NCBI GenBank assembly: GCA_026686845.1
Contig: JAIVEN010000015.1
Span: forward strand, 21,929,501-21,993,500
DNA length: 64,000 bases
Origin: Adenanthera pavonina
Lineage: Eukaryota; Streptophyta; Magnoliopsida; Fabales; Fabaceae
Direction of reading: 5' to 3'
In this document: positions 40,501 to 50,642 of the stretch, in pieces
Position numbering within the stretch: the first letter of the stretch is position 1
Layout: every line of letters starts with the position of its first letter
Program-made: the position numbers and the translations under genes
Notes under the pieces: generated by a model
Databases searched by the model: none
What the model was told of the DNA's origin: nothing
Seen by the model: the letters and a program-made list of their open reading frames with translations, nothing else

Positions 40501-40816
40501 TAAGTTTTATTGGAAATGAACAAGTGGATGAGGAATTGTTCTAATCTTTTCTTGCTTATTCTAGGTGAAAGACACAGTTGAAGAGAGCATATATAAGCTG
40601 ACCAGAAGCAGGAGTAGCCATTCAGTCATCAGTGGGAACACAAAAAATCAAGACCAACCTATCTTGACCCTGAAAGATGTTGAATCCTTGCTAGCAACAG
40701 CCCCATTAACGATACCAGAAAGTGATGAAAATCCTACTGCGAGTCTCAGGCACCTGCCACCTTCAATGGCCGCGGCTATTGCTGCTGAGAGGAGACTCAA
40801 TGAACAGAGGACATGA
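22582..40816 (+). CDS. SHPRH: SHPRH-type SNF2 helicase / RING E3 ligase
   Basis: A nuclear SNF2-family translocase with E3 ubiquitin-ligase features. Animal SHPRH and yeast Rad5 modify PCNA during damage tolerance; the plant role is inferred from family. Nineteen coding exons, all GT-AG: 22582-23402, 23556-23762, 23905-23966, 26031-26487, 27616-27816, 28921-29176, 29293-29533, 29634-29803, 29888-30466, 31841-32004, 33284-33500, 33585-33785, 34610-34726, 34983-35225, 36926-37127, 37440-37651, 38940-39091, 39636-39900, 40565-40816. They sum to 5019 nt in frame (1672 aa; the Arabidopsis homologue is about this long). Walker A 'DEMGLGKT' (364-371) spans an exon junction. A PHD finger (about 416-485) is inserted between helicase motifs. 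Also seen: 'LTTYDVL', DEAQ (602-605), a TPR-like helix pair near 820-870, a C3HC4 RING (C1356 to C1403) and 'VHRIGQ' (1574-1579). The start matches the 'MGRRK' opening I recall for plant homologues. No frameshift or lost catalytic residue was seen. Confidence 0.93.
23967..26030 (+). other. SHPRH intron 3 with two internal duplications
   Basis: The largest intron (2064 bp) separates the Walker A codons. About 180 bp at 24070-24250 recurs at 24310-24485 (shared: atgttctctg, aacatctgga, ggaggctg, attaaca). About 300 bp at 24490-24790 recurs at 25070-25320 (shared: ttatggcctaa, tgaatttatgtagctttt, tgggatc). A TA-rich microsatellite follows at about 25316-25345. No other gene is visible inside. 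Confidence 0.7.
26488..27615 (+). other. SHPRH intron 4
   Basis: 1128 bp with donor g|gtatag and acceptor ttttcag. A small local repeat (ttttgggaaaaaa and gacatgcaatatt-like words near 27480-27555) is visible. Nothing else was identified. Confidence 0.7.
28091..28661. mobile_element. Tourist-like (PIF/Harbinger) MITE in intron 5
   Basis: Inverted ends gtgcccgtttggttttc and, inward from the right, ggctctgcttggtttca are flanked by TTA at 28088-28090 and 28662-28664, the trinucleotide expected for PIF/Harbinger insertions. The 571 bp core is AT-rich with no transposase. Parts of the same family occur at 16530-16766 (inverted) and 49575-49780. It lies wholly within the intron 27817-28920. Confidence 0.7.
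30467..31840 (+). other. SHPRH intron 9
   Basis: 1374 bp with donor cag|gtacgt and acceptor ttttggtag. It contains the RTE-type LINE fragment described separately. The rest is unremarkable AT-rich intron. Confidence 0.7.
31229..31560 (-). mobile_element. RTE-type LINE 3' fragment with (GTT)n tail
   Basis: On the minus strand, 31306-31548 encodes a segment with 'SECWALKKQ', 'VAEIRILIWICGH' and 'RMERYEM'. This is the pattern found near the C-terminus of plant RTE-type LINE reverse transcriptases. Downstream on the same strand comes a decayed 'ccatttagtaggataagg' 3' end and then a GTT-rich simple tail (AAC-rich on the plus strand, 31229-31259). It is 5'-truncated, decayed and inside SHPRH intron 9. 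Confidence 0.7.
32005..33283 (+). other. SHPRH intron 10 with possible SINE remnant
   Basis: 1279 bp. Around 32530-32612 the minus strand reads like a tRNA-derived head: an A-box-like tagcagtaaaggctc, then a B-box-like ggtcataggctcaag. That suggests a decayed SINE on the minus strand, but no poly(A) end or target duplication was found. A 10-base A run lies at about 32848-32857. Confidence 0.35.
34260..34295. repeat. 36-bp perfect palindrome in intron 12
   Basis: attgtagaa is followed by an uninterrupted TA run and then ttctacaat, so the whole 36 bases equal their own reverse complement. A partial copy of the left half (tttgtagaatatata) lies just upstream at about 34246. It lies within intron 33786-34609. 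Confidence 0.85.
35226..36925 (+). other. SHPRH intron 14 with tandem purine-rich insert
   Basis: 1700 bp. Two related purine-rich blocks (about 35460-35835 and 35858-36180) share a layout. Each has a GGGAGA/GAAGG-rich start, a gcaaa(t/a)-containing middle, an AT-rich part rich in aataaaataa words, and the same 3' phrase (ttcccatcactt at about 35822 and 36168). The second contains a 14-base G run (35931-35944). They may be two adjacent copies of an unclassified element. Confidence 0.5.
37652..38939 (+). other. SHPRH intron 16
   Basis: 1288 bp between the RING-ending exon and the helicase C-terminal exons. I see no element with clear boundaries. Short open frames on both strands near 38035-38308 have no recognisable motif. 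Confidence 0.6.
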
Positions 40817-41200
40817 TTTGCTGTTTTTTTTTTTTTTAGACTTGTTCTTCCTTCCAAAGATGGAATTGTTGCACTCTACAGAAGTTTCATTTCCTGGCTT
40901 CATCAAGAGGCCGGAGTAGTTGCAAGGCACAGAAGAAAAAGGAGGGGTTGGGGGAGGGGTTTGTAGTTTTATCTCTAGAATGGTGTAACCAAAATTAGTT
41001 TTCTTTATTTAGAAATTAAATTTGGTAGTTGCAAAGCACAAAGTGGGGGCAGTTTTTAGGTTTATTTGTAGATTGATGTAAACAAAATTATTTTTTTAAT
41101 TTAGAAATTAATTTACATTGTACATAAGATTAGATTTGTATTTTTCGATTTTTTCACTTGACATCCATGTAATAAATATTGTTCCTTCATTAAGGCTGGT
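40817..41200 (+). other. SHPRH: SHPRH 3' UTR with tandem repeat and AATAAA
   Basis: The sequence downstream of the TGA contains an imperfect ~105 bp tandem duplication. Both copies (about 40915-41020 and 41023-41118) carry gtagttgcaa(g/a)gcaca, a g-rich run, tttgtag, atg(g)tgtaa(c)caaaatta and tttagaaatta. A canonical AATAAA lies at 41171-41176. The cleavage site is not known. Confidence 0.6.
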
Positions 41201-41350
41201 TTCTCTCTATTATGCGGAAGCATATGCTGTGTGAACTTGATCCCAATGGATAAGAGGCAAATGCCACATGATGTTAAATAAATACAGGTAAAAATTTGTT
41301 GGACTCTGCTTTGTATTGTATTTAATAAGTTATACTATTTGTAACTTGTA

Positions 41351-41608
41351 TTTTCTCCGATTCATATTATAAGACAATAAAAAAAATTTTATGAATATTA
41401 AAAAAATATTTGTTATATCTTTAGACTTCTGAAAAAAGTACAAAATTTTTAATTTTATTTATATTAATTTCACTCATTTCATTAAATATAGTATAAATAA
41501 TAATATTACTATAATAAATAAAGGATAAAAATGATAAATTACTATATATTATCTTATATTATGAAATAAAAAAAATTTATATTGCTTTATAATATAGGAT
41601 GAACGGAA
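41351..41608. mobile_element. Stowaway-like MITE downstream of SHPRH
   Basis: Inverted ends (ctccgattcatattataag; inward from the right, ccgttcatcctatattata) lie inside TA at 41349-41350 and 41609-41610. The core is AT-rich and non-coding. It sits about 0.2 kb past the SHPRH poly(A) signal. Confidence 0.65.
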
Positions 41609-41765
41609 TAAATAATATTTGTTATTGATTTTTATATTTCATATTGATATATTGATTCAAATAAAATAGATGTCCTAATAAATTCTACCACTGGAGACAT
41701 TTTTTCTCAATAATCCTTGCAATTGGTGTATTCTTGTAAGTTGCTGTTTTTTTTTTGGAACATGA

Positions 41766-42246
41766 TGTGTTTGGATTTAATTATGAGAAGGCCATAAATG
41801 TTTATTTCAATTTATAAGTGCTTATTTGTTGAGATAGTCAAATAAAAATTGATTTGGCATAATCACTTCTCCCCTCAATCAATTATATGGAGAAATGAAA
41901 AATTGTCGCTCATGATTATCAACTATCAATTATGATTCTCAATTTTTGTCCACTAAAAGCATTTAATGAAGGTTAAAATTTTAATTAGAAAATTATTAAA
42001 GAAATTTTTAAAAATAAACATTATTATTTAAGGAATAAAGCCATTTTAGACATTTTTAGTAGTTTTCCTTTTAAAAATACTTTTGATTGAAATCATTCAA
42101 ATGTATTTTATTTTGTCAAAATTACTTTTGAGATAAAAGTATTCAAATATAAATTATTTTTACAAAAATAATTCTAACTAAAATTAATTAATTATACAAA
42201 ATTAATTTTATTTATAATCATTTACGTAAAATCTAATCTAAACACA
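41766..42246. mobile_element. MITE-like element, class uncertain
   Basis: Short inverted ends (tgtgtttggat; inward from the right, tgtgtttagat) bound about 480 bp of AT-rich, non-coding DNA. I could not find a convincing target duplication, so the class and exact ends are uncertain. Confidence 0.4.
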
Positions 42247-42574
42247 CCGTTCAACTTCATATATTTAGGATGCAGGACACATTAGCAGTCACAATTTTTT
42301 ACTATAGAACCATTTTAGCATACAAAAATAGATAAATTAATAAAATAATAATCATATTAAGATAGTAATTAACTTTTGTTGATATCGATACCGTTACATG
42401 GGCTTCGCTCCCCACAAATACGAAGTGCATGTCTTTGTTAGTGCCTTCCGTTAACATTCACCAACACCTACACCTAGTGGTCGACAATTCGTGCGGATGA
42501 CAACCCTTTGTGGATTGAACCAAAAAGGAAAGTCCTTGTGGAAATGGACATCAGTGCACATTAACTCTTTGAAT

Positions 42575-42688
42575 GTCCTTGTGCCATAGTGGCATGAAGG
42601 TTCCCACTAGTGGGAAGAGTACAAGTTCGATTCCACTCGCTACATCAGACTGTTAGCTTGTCCATTTGTATTTATTAAAAAAAAAAAA
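42575..42688 (+). mobile_element. Short tRNA-derived SINE-like element
   Basis: A tRNA-like head has an A-box-like tagtggcatgaagg at 42588 and a B-box-like aagttcgattcc at 42629. It is followed by a short body and a 12-base A run (42677-42688). Flanks resemble an eroded duplication (gcacattaactcttt near 42556; gcccattgctcttt at 42690). It lies between the convergent SHPRH and TFIIS genes. Confidence 0.5.
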
Positions 42689-42689
42689 T

Positions 42690-43490
42690 GCCCATTGCTC
42701 TTTCAAACGCCAGCCTCAGTAGTTAGTACTACTTTTCAGTTTTCACTCTAACTACTTGCTATGCAACAAAGATTCATGCCAGGTAAGCCCCCCTTGGTGC
42801 TTCCTCACAACCTCCGACACATATCTACATCTGGCAAAAATAACTAGAATTCCAAGGCCAAATCCAGAGCAACCATTAAAGGGTTTTGTCTCATCCTCTA
42901 AAGCAAACAGACTTTCCTCCATTCTTCCTTTGAGCAACGGTGACTTGTATTCTCTGCAAGTTTTTGGCCAAACCGTGCTTCCTTTGAAGTTTTTAGAACG
43001 GCAGCCAACATAAGATTGATAACTCAATTCAATTGAATTCTCACTAAATAGGCAAATTTAGGTCTCACAAATGATGTGAGTTGGTGAGCATTTAGGAGTG
43101 TGGAATCCTTTGATACTTGGGAAACGAATTACAGCAGTTCCGAAAATCTGCCCTGTAACGACCAGTCCTAAGTCTGACAAACAAATACATTGAAACTTCT
43201 AGGCCTTGGAATTTGATTATTCTGCAAGTCTTGTCAAATGTTAAATGCATCGGATATGAATTGATGAACAATAAATGCTTTAATTAAATAGAAATCCAGT
43301 TACATGCAAATGAACTCTAAAAAAGATACATAAGGAAGCATGATAAGACTACATGTGATAGTTCTGAGTATAAAAATTTGACACGACTGCAGTGAAAAAC
43401 CCTGACACTCGCATTTTTATACCTCTAATGATGCCAAATAATAACAAATCATAACGATAGCTCTCGACTGAGGGGCACTAGACTAACTAC
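42690..43490. other. Intergenic DNA between convergent genes
   Basis: Contains the TFIIS 3' UTR on its right side. A plus-strand frame (42756-43013, no ATG near its start) and an overlapping minus-strand frame (42752-43027) are both open for about 85-90 codons in GC-richer DNA. The plus frame ends with a 'LPLSNGDLYSLQVFGQ' segment. I recognise neither. One may be a remnant of a real gene. Confidence 0.35.
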
Positions 43491-43491
43491 A

Positions 43492-46400
43492 CTAACAGAA
43501 CTTCCAATGGTTATTACATGAAACGCACGTGACATAGGTTGTCATAGGTTCATCAGCACTGCGAGTCTGCATTTGGTAGTAGGTGCACTTTCTTTGACCA
43601 CATCGACCACACTTGAATTGATCAGTTGTGGCTTTTGGTTGCTGTCCACGCTCACACTCAAACAAAGCTTTCTGTTTGAGTTTCTCATTCTCCTGCTTCC
43701 TTTGATCGCTAGCCATGTCTGCCGTGCTCATGTGGATGAGCCGCTCTGGCTCAAATTCTCCAAGCAGAACTCTTCTCCGGAAATCTGGGTTGTTTGGATC
43801 CTTGAGGTTAAACATCAAGGACCTATACTTGACCTTTTGAGCCCCATTAGATGGGCCCCACTTATCAAATAGTACAGACTCCACTTTAACAGCAACCCGT
43901 ATAGGGTCACATGCATTAACTTGATCCATGATTGTTTCATCAGCCTCTCCTTCTACCTTAGAGAAGGCCTCTTGGAGAATTTCTCTTATTTTGTCTCGCA
44001 TCACATCATTAGATTTAATCATAGTTTTCAGCTTTGGTGGAGCAGCAGGGCTTGAGGATGCCTTCTTTACTCCAGAAACTTGTTTCTCGTCCTTGGCTAC
44101 GTTTTCTCCCTTAACATTAGCTGCAGAAACAGTTTTCTCACTTCTGACATCTGAAACTTGTACCTTCTTCACATTTTCAGAGCTCGATGTATCATTTCTA
44201 TCAGTTTTCTCAACCTTCATTGAATGTGTCTTCTGAACCTTCTCAATTTTAGCTTTCTCCCCATTTGCCAACTCAACATTATTACGTGAGCTCCCATTCT
44301 TAGTTTTGCTTGTTTCCTTGACAATTATGTCTTTCCATATCTCAATCAGGTCAATAGCAAAAGCCCGGATCTTCTTTCTTGGATGTTTTGTTAGAACTTT
44401 TAGATGTTTTCCCACCTGCATGTTTCAAGAAAACCATAAGATCAAATCAAGCTTCAAGTTATCCAGCTCAATGATGAAAGTATACAGATTAAATAATGTT
44501 GATTTATGCCATCACATGATAAGCATGTGATATTATCCACTACCACAAAAAAGACCGAACCCTAACATGTTTTTGATAGAGAACTCTTCCTTATATCATA
44601 TCCAAAAAATATTGCCAAGTTGCACTTCAAACATATTTTAGACACTTCTCTTCAGTTTTCATAATCAAGATGCTTCAGTAAGCTGCAGCTTTCTTTTCCT
44701 TTCCTATTAATTTCGGATCACCTATATACTTAATATGAAGATACCATATGACACCAATCACTGATTTCCTCTTCTTACTTCATAGTTAATACTTATTTCT
44801 AAGCTCTAGAGCTTTAATTTTCTTTTACTTATCCCATAGACGAATGCCACATCCAATGTAAAATATAGATGTATCCACAACTTCTTGGCTTTAGAAAACC
44901 TTTAGATTGCCAGTTTGCTACTCTTATGATGAAAATAAAGTGGAGGCATAACCTTCTCACTAAGCTGACCAAAACTAACACTCAGATTTCTTTAATAGAT
45001 ATGAGTATGACTAAGGATCCTACTAAGGGTTATGATATCCCAAGACTCAAAGAATTAAAGTTACAAATAAATAATAATAATAACAACTAATTTTTCAATT
45101 AAAAATTACAATTCACAATTTACCAAAGTTATTAGATACACATAAAGCATAAGAACAATTTTGTGCACCCCAGCAGCATTACAGGAGTGGAACCCACATA
45201 TCTACATCCACTAAAAATATATACCAAACTAATACTTCTGCTGTCCTTCTTTAGTCATGATCAATTGCAAATGCTGATAAAAACTAACACTCGGAATTCT
45301 TAGATAGATAGGACTAAAAATCCTACTAAGACATGACTATAAGGGACATGATCTCAAGATCCAAACAACTAACTTAAAATCCCAAGTAGATAATAAAAAA
45401 CCTATGACTCCAAACAAAAATCCTAATTTTGGCCCAAAAAAAAAATCCTAATTCCAATTCAACATAATACTGCATCACAACAATCATACTTGCTCCAAAG
45501 CAGCAGAAACCAAACTAATAATTCAGTTTTCCTTCCTAGTCATTATCAGTAGCAAGAATCAGTAACTTGATTTGCTCAATGGACTCTTTGCACTTACTAC
45601 AGAATGCACCACAAGAATCATTACGTATCACTACTAATAGTATATCTCAGCTGTAAGAATTCATGCACATGAAGCTATAAATCAATTGAGGTGCACTTGT
45701 CTAATTGATCTAGCATTAGAAAATTTAATTGGCCTGATCAATCATTCTATAACTTCCCAACTATTTTACTTCATTGTTGCAATCATTTTTATCCAACCAT
45801 GCGCAATGGATCAATAAAATAACTAGTAATCAGAAACTTCCTCCTTAAATTTAAATATGCCCCAACTGTATCCAATCTATCTGCCCATGAAAGACACAGA
45901 GCATCTCCAACCAGATAAATTGAGTAAAAGTGAAAGCTGCATCCAAATTCCGTAGTATATCCACTCTGCTCCCCAAGATTGTTTTACATTACAACTCATT
46001 ATGAAAAAAATATATATACTCCCTCCAGTCCATAACATAAGGTGTCTTAAGAAGTTTTTTCTTTGATTCATAATATAAGGTACCATGTTCTGATATGTCT
46101 TTTTTACCCCATTTATTTAATGACTGGTTTTGTAACTTGTGCTAGAATAATGGAAATAAGTGAAATAAATAAGAGTAAAAATAGGATTTTTAGCTTTTTT
46201 GAAAAGTTTAAGGATGAATGAAATTGTTGGAAACACCTATATTATTGACCGTTGGGAGTATATTTTCACAGGTGGTTTCCTCCTCCACCACCTACAAAAG
46301 CTCAAATGCATGTACATATACAAAGCCTCAAATACATATACCTATACATAAATATCACATCACAACTGAAACACTGTTCTCGTCACAGTTTTCATTCTTA

Positions 46401-46825
46401 CTTTGCTATATGTTGTTCACAGTTATATCCCTCACAATGATAAGATGCATGACTAATGACACAACTTTATATACCAACACCTGCTTACTTTTCCTTGGTG
46501 ACGAGACAATAGTTCGTTGCCAATTTCTATGATAAATTACCCAAATTTCCCCTTTTTTAAATGGCATGCAACAACTTCATCCAGAAAGTCTGACCAACCA
46601 ACACCCATCAAACCAGAATCATAAAAAAAGGGGAAAAAATCAATTGCAAAAAACCAATAGAAGACGCACCTGGGTAGATACAAGAATTTGATAATTAACG
46701 GGAAATTTCTTAAGCTGCTTGAACGCATCAAGACATCGACTATCTTCAGCTTCGCTATCGGTGGAGCTCGCCGCATCCGCCGCTTTCTTTACCGCTTCAT
46801 ACAATCCAACCAACTCCTTCTCCAT
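43492..46825 (-). CDS. TFIIS: Transcription elongation factor TFIIS
   Basis: TFIIS binds arrested RNA polymerase II in the nucleus and stimulates cleavage of the backtracked transcript, so elongation can resume. Two coding exons on the minus strand, 46825-46670 and 44415-43492, are joined across a 2254-bp GT-AG intron (donor cag|gtgcgt, acceptor atgcag|gtggg). They give 359 aa, typical for the family. Residues 1-85 form the N-terminal LW domain ('LKKFPVNYQILVSTQVGK', 'LTKHPRKKIR', 'ADLIEIWK'-like). A Lys/Ser-rich linker runs to about 185. The central domain follows (about 191-305, 'RDKIREIL', 'KYRSLMFNLKDPNNP'). The C-terminal zinc ribbon has Cys 321, 324, 349 and 352 and the invariant 'RSADEPMT' hairpin with its acidic pair at 340-341. 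All key residues are present. The next gene, SHPRH, converges from the other side. Confidence 0.95.
44416..46669 (-). other. TFIIS intron with duplication and MITE
   Basis: The single coding intron carries a diverged direct duplication (about 44975-45065 and 45282-45375; shared aaaactaacactc, aatcctactaag-like words) and a Stowaway-like MITE listed separately. An AAT microsatellite-like run lies at about 45067-45083. No other gene is visible inside. Confidence 0.6.
46019..46258. mobile_element. Stowaway-like MITE in TFIIS intron
   Basis: Inverted ends (ctccctccagtccataaca; inward from the right, ctcccaacggtcaataata) lie inside TA at 46017-46018 and 46259-46260. It is 240 bp and non-coding. 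Confidence 0.75.
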
Positions 46826-47050
46826 CGAAGATCCCTAAAAGTGAATAGTTTCTCCTGAGCACAAGAAGCAAGCAGATCGATGATAACAGGAGCAAAATAA
46901 GACGGAAAAATTAAGAGAGACGGAGAAAACTCACCAGAATGAAGTCTCCTGCGGCTACGGGGGACCGCCAGTGAAAAGAGATCAGAACCAGGAGAGGAGA
47001 AAGGGAAACCAGGACCGTAAGTTAGGTATAAATAGGAAAGAAGGAAGCAA
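46826..47050 (-). promoter_or_regulatory. TFIIS: TFIIS promoter, TATA box and 5' UTR intron
   Basis: Reading on the minus strand, a TATA-like tatttata lies at 47034-47027. A CT-rich leader follows, then a short intron with donor ctg|gtgagt at 46934 and acceptor gctcag ending at 46855 (80 bp). The ATG is at 46825-46823. The transcription start is not known but should lie about 30 bases past the TATA box. Confidence 0.6.
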
Positions 47051-47762
47051 CTGAGGAAAGATCGGACGGTTGGTGCGCCGGGCGAATAGATACAAAGCTC
47101 AATTACCAAGTCATCCTCTTTTTTTTTTCAAGTTAGAAGAGGAAATTTCTGGGCATACATTTTTTTCCGGTATTATTATTTCGTAATATTCCCTCTTTTC
47201 AATGATTTTAGCAGTCAAAACTTATGTGGCCGAAAAAAAAAAAAAAGCCCTCAAAACTTATGAGTGGTGCCTCCGACTGTTTTTATGGGGATCTTTTAAC
47301 CGATAAGTATTAGAAAATTTAGTTAAAAGTAGTTAATATAATCTTATTAAATTTATCTCAAATTTTAATTATTTTTTAAAATTATCCCTTTAATAAATCC
47401 CATCAGAAAAGAATTATTTACTTTCTCTAAGAAAATGATATTTAATATATCACAAAATATCAAAATAAATATCACATTTAACTAATAGCAATTGTTAAGA
47501 TAAAAGATATTTTGAGTAAAAGAATTTAATAATACAGATAAATTATAAAAGAACTTTATATTAAGAAAAAATTATTAAAATATAATTTTATTTATTTATA
47601 TAGAAAATATGTATAGTTTATTGAGTGGTATGATTTGAAGGAATCATATCATAATTATCATTAATCTATTTTTTTTAAAATAACTTGATAAATCTTGTAT
47701 TGAGGATATGTGTATATTAAACTCTATCTATATTTAGTGAAATGACCTACATATATAATATA

Positions 47763-48036
47763 CTCTCTCCGATTTTTAATGTAAGTCACTTTTAACTAAC
47801 TCATCAAAATTAAGAAAAGTTTGTTGCATCATTAAAATTGTCTTAAAATTAATATGTTTTCATCTTTACTCTCTAATAAATACTACAAATTTAAATAATT
47901 TATAATCTTTCTCATAATTAAATAAGGGCATTTTGGAAACAAAGTAATTAATATTAAAAAAACTCATAGAAAGTAACTTATATTTAGGATCATAAAAAAT
48001 TTTTAAAATATGACTAATAAAAAAAACTGAATGGAG
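47763..48036. mobile_element. Stowaway-like MITE upstream of TFIIS
   Basis: The ends ctctctccgatttttaatg and, inward from the right, ctccattcagttttttt lie inside TA at 47761-47762 and 48037-48038. The inverted match is imperfect. The core is AT-rich and non-coding. Confidence 0.6.
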
Positions 48037-48039
48037 TAT

Positions 48040-50640
48040 AATTTAGAAGAAGTTATTTTGTACTCACCTCACAACCAATATAATACATGAATCCACAATC
48101 CAATCTAATTAAAATTACAATTAAAAATATCCTATTAACGCATAGGTACAATGAATTTTTTTTATAACTTCTACAATACAAAAACTAGGATTTTTAATTT
48201 CTGAATTAGGGCTGGCTATTTTAAATTATTTTTTAGTTTTTTTTAAATTATTATTGAGGGCCTTGTGCTTGCCTCTCTTGGCTGCCTTAATTGTTTTTTT
48301 TTTTTTTACTTCTTGGTTGCTCTAATTCCACAGCTTCCAGACAACTACTCCACACACAAGATTCCGAGACTTATCAAGGCCCTAAATCTAACAAACGGGC
48401 CGATGTGAACCGAAATAGGCCCTTCAAAACACACGCTGAATCAATTCTTTTAGTACTTGATGTTTTTAAAATACTATCGTGTAAAAAAAAAAAGGTACTT
48501 ATTTTTACCTTTGAAAAACATTCCTGAAGGGGAAGAAGCACTCATTGAACCTCCAGCAATGCCAAAATTTTCTTTTATCTCCCTTAATCATAGCCTTCGC
48601 TTTAGGTGATTCAAAATAGATGAAAGGAGAGAGGATAAATTTATATTTATTGAACTTTAATTTGGAATGTCTATCAAATATTTAGATAAACGAAGTAGAT
48701 TCAATTTTACGGATAAAATAATATTTAATTTAAATATAGATAATCATAGATAGTCTATAATCCACTTAATATCAAAATATATATCCATTATTTTATCCAT
48801 ACTTTATCTCTTTATCTGGTCAAATAATTTTAAAATATTTCTAACAACCTTTTCATTAATTATTACAATTATAACGTCTTCAAATTTGATCATGATCATT
48901 CCTTTTTCTGAATGATTTTTGAGAGCGTACTTCTACAAATGGATAATGTAACTTCAAAATTTTAATTCCACGCTACATCACGTATAAATAATTCTTAAGT
49001 AAAAATTAAGGAGTATGTTTATCTCTAGAAAATGTGTTAACGGTAAGGGAAATTTGACCTTCAACATCTCAAAAGAAAATTGCTTTGTTTTCAATTGCTT
49101 TTCAGTTCATGAACTTTGTCTTTTCCATCGTTGTGAGTTTTGTGAGTTGTGACTGTAATTAAAGTGCTTTAACACGTATAATATTGCTTTTCCTCTAGAT
49201 TTCCAATTTCTCACTGGTAATTTTTAAATTTTTATTATTTTTATTTTTCATACTTAGTTTTAATAATTGATTTCTGACTAATTTTAAATTTTTAAATAAT
49301 TTTCATAATTTTAACCAAATTTTAGATTTATGAGAATTTTGGGATAATTTTTAGAATTAAACTTTAAATTTAATTATTTTCTATTTTTTAAATTATTTAA
49401 AAGAATTAATTCTTCCTATTTTATTCTATTTAATAATTTAATAATTCATAATGTGATTATGGGTCATTAGTACTTTAATTGTGATTAAAAAATAATTAAA
49501 AATTGACTCATATCATGGTAAAATTATCAAAGAATCTTAAAAATTTCTTTTTAATATTCTATTTCTTTTGTTTTTATCATTTTGAAACATAATTTTCCTC
49601 CAATTGAGCTTAAACTTTATCCCATAATTAATTTGATCTCTTTGAACTAAAATTTAATCTATATTTATTTAAATGGTTCATGAAGATTAAAATTTTGAAG
49701 AAACATTTTGGTTATCTGATAAGGGGATTTTATGGAAAATTTATTTTCCTAACTTTCATATTTTTCCTCATTTTTAGTTATTCATTTGTATCTGGGTTTA
49801 TTTTAATTGTGATATCTCACCTCAACCACCATTCATTTCCCTGCGCCAAACGCGGCCTTGGTGAAAAACCCTTACCTTCCCGTAAGTCACGACACGGGCT
49901 TCTTCCTTTATTTTTCTTTTTTCTTTCAAACGCCGCCACCACCTCTTTTCTTCTTTTCTTTGGATTTCTTTCGTTTTCCTCCATTTTCTCTTCCAGCCTT
50001 CCACCATTTTTGGTTACTCCCTTCCTTCCCCACACCATTTTATGTCCTCTTCCTCCATTACAGTCCAAACAGTTCAGCCTCCTTTTTCTTTCTTCTTTTC
50101 CTTTCGGTTTTCATTTTTCCTCTTCTTGCTTCCACCATTGTCATCCATTCCAAAACCATCGTCTTCAACACCTCCTTATTCCCCTTGTTCCATCGAAACA
50201 CATAGCACGCACTTTCCCCCATTGTCATCTTCATCTTTGTTCTTTACTTCCAGCGACTCTCATCTACTTCCCTTCCTATTTTCGCTCTATTCCCTCCAAA
50301 CCATTGACATAAACCCTTCGCCCATCACCTCCCCTCTTTGATTTCGGTTTTCCGTCACCATTAGAAGCTAAACACGGTTGATATGGAATCTGATTTCACA
50401 TGGCGATAGCTTCAATTAATGGAGAAGTAAGGATCTCGGATGGAGCTTGGCATGGAGTTTGGAGGAGTCCACCAATTGTGCAAGGATTAATGCCTTGAAA
50501 TTAGGATAATCTCTTTCCTTTTTCTCATTTTCTTAATTTCAGATTTTGTAGCTTATTTGTATAGTGTGAATTGTTAAATTTAGCTTCAATTTTATGAGAT
50601 TATGTTGGTCTAATTCCTGGAAATATATGGATTGAATTGT
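48040..50640. other. Intergenic DNA with pyrimidine-rich block
   Basis: AT-rich sequence runs to about 49570. At 49575-49780 a segment resembles part of the Tourist-like element at 28091-28661 (shared cataattttcctc, aaaatttaatct, gacattttggttat-like words). From 49820 to 50340 the plus strand is strongly C/T-rich, which keeps several overlapping frames open without any recognisable protein motif. This could be an untranslated leader or repeat DNA. The interval ends at the solo LTR. Confidence 0.45.
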
Positions 50641-50642
50641 AT

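Noticed and set aside
49680..50341. Overlapping open frames of 100-210 codons in the pyrimidine-rich block
   Set aside because: Three overlapping frames and the opposite strand are all open because C/T-rich DNA lacks stop codons. The products are Phe/Ser/Pro/Leu-rich low complexity with no domain or splice support.
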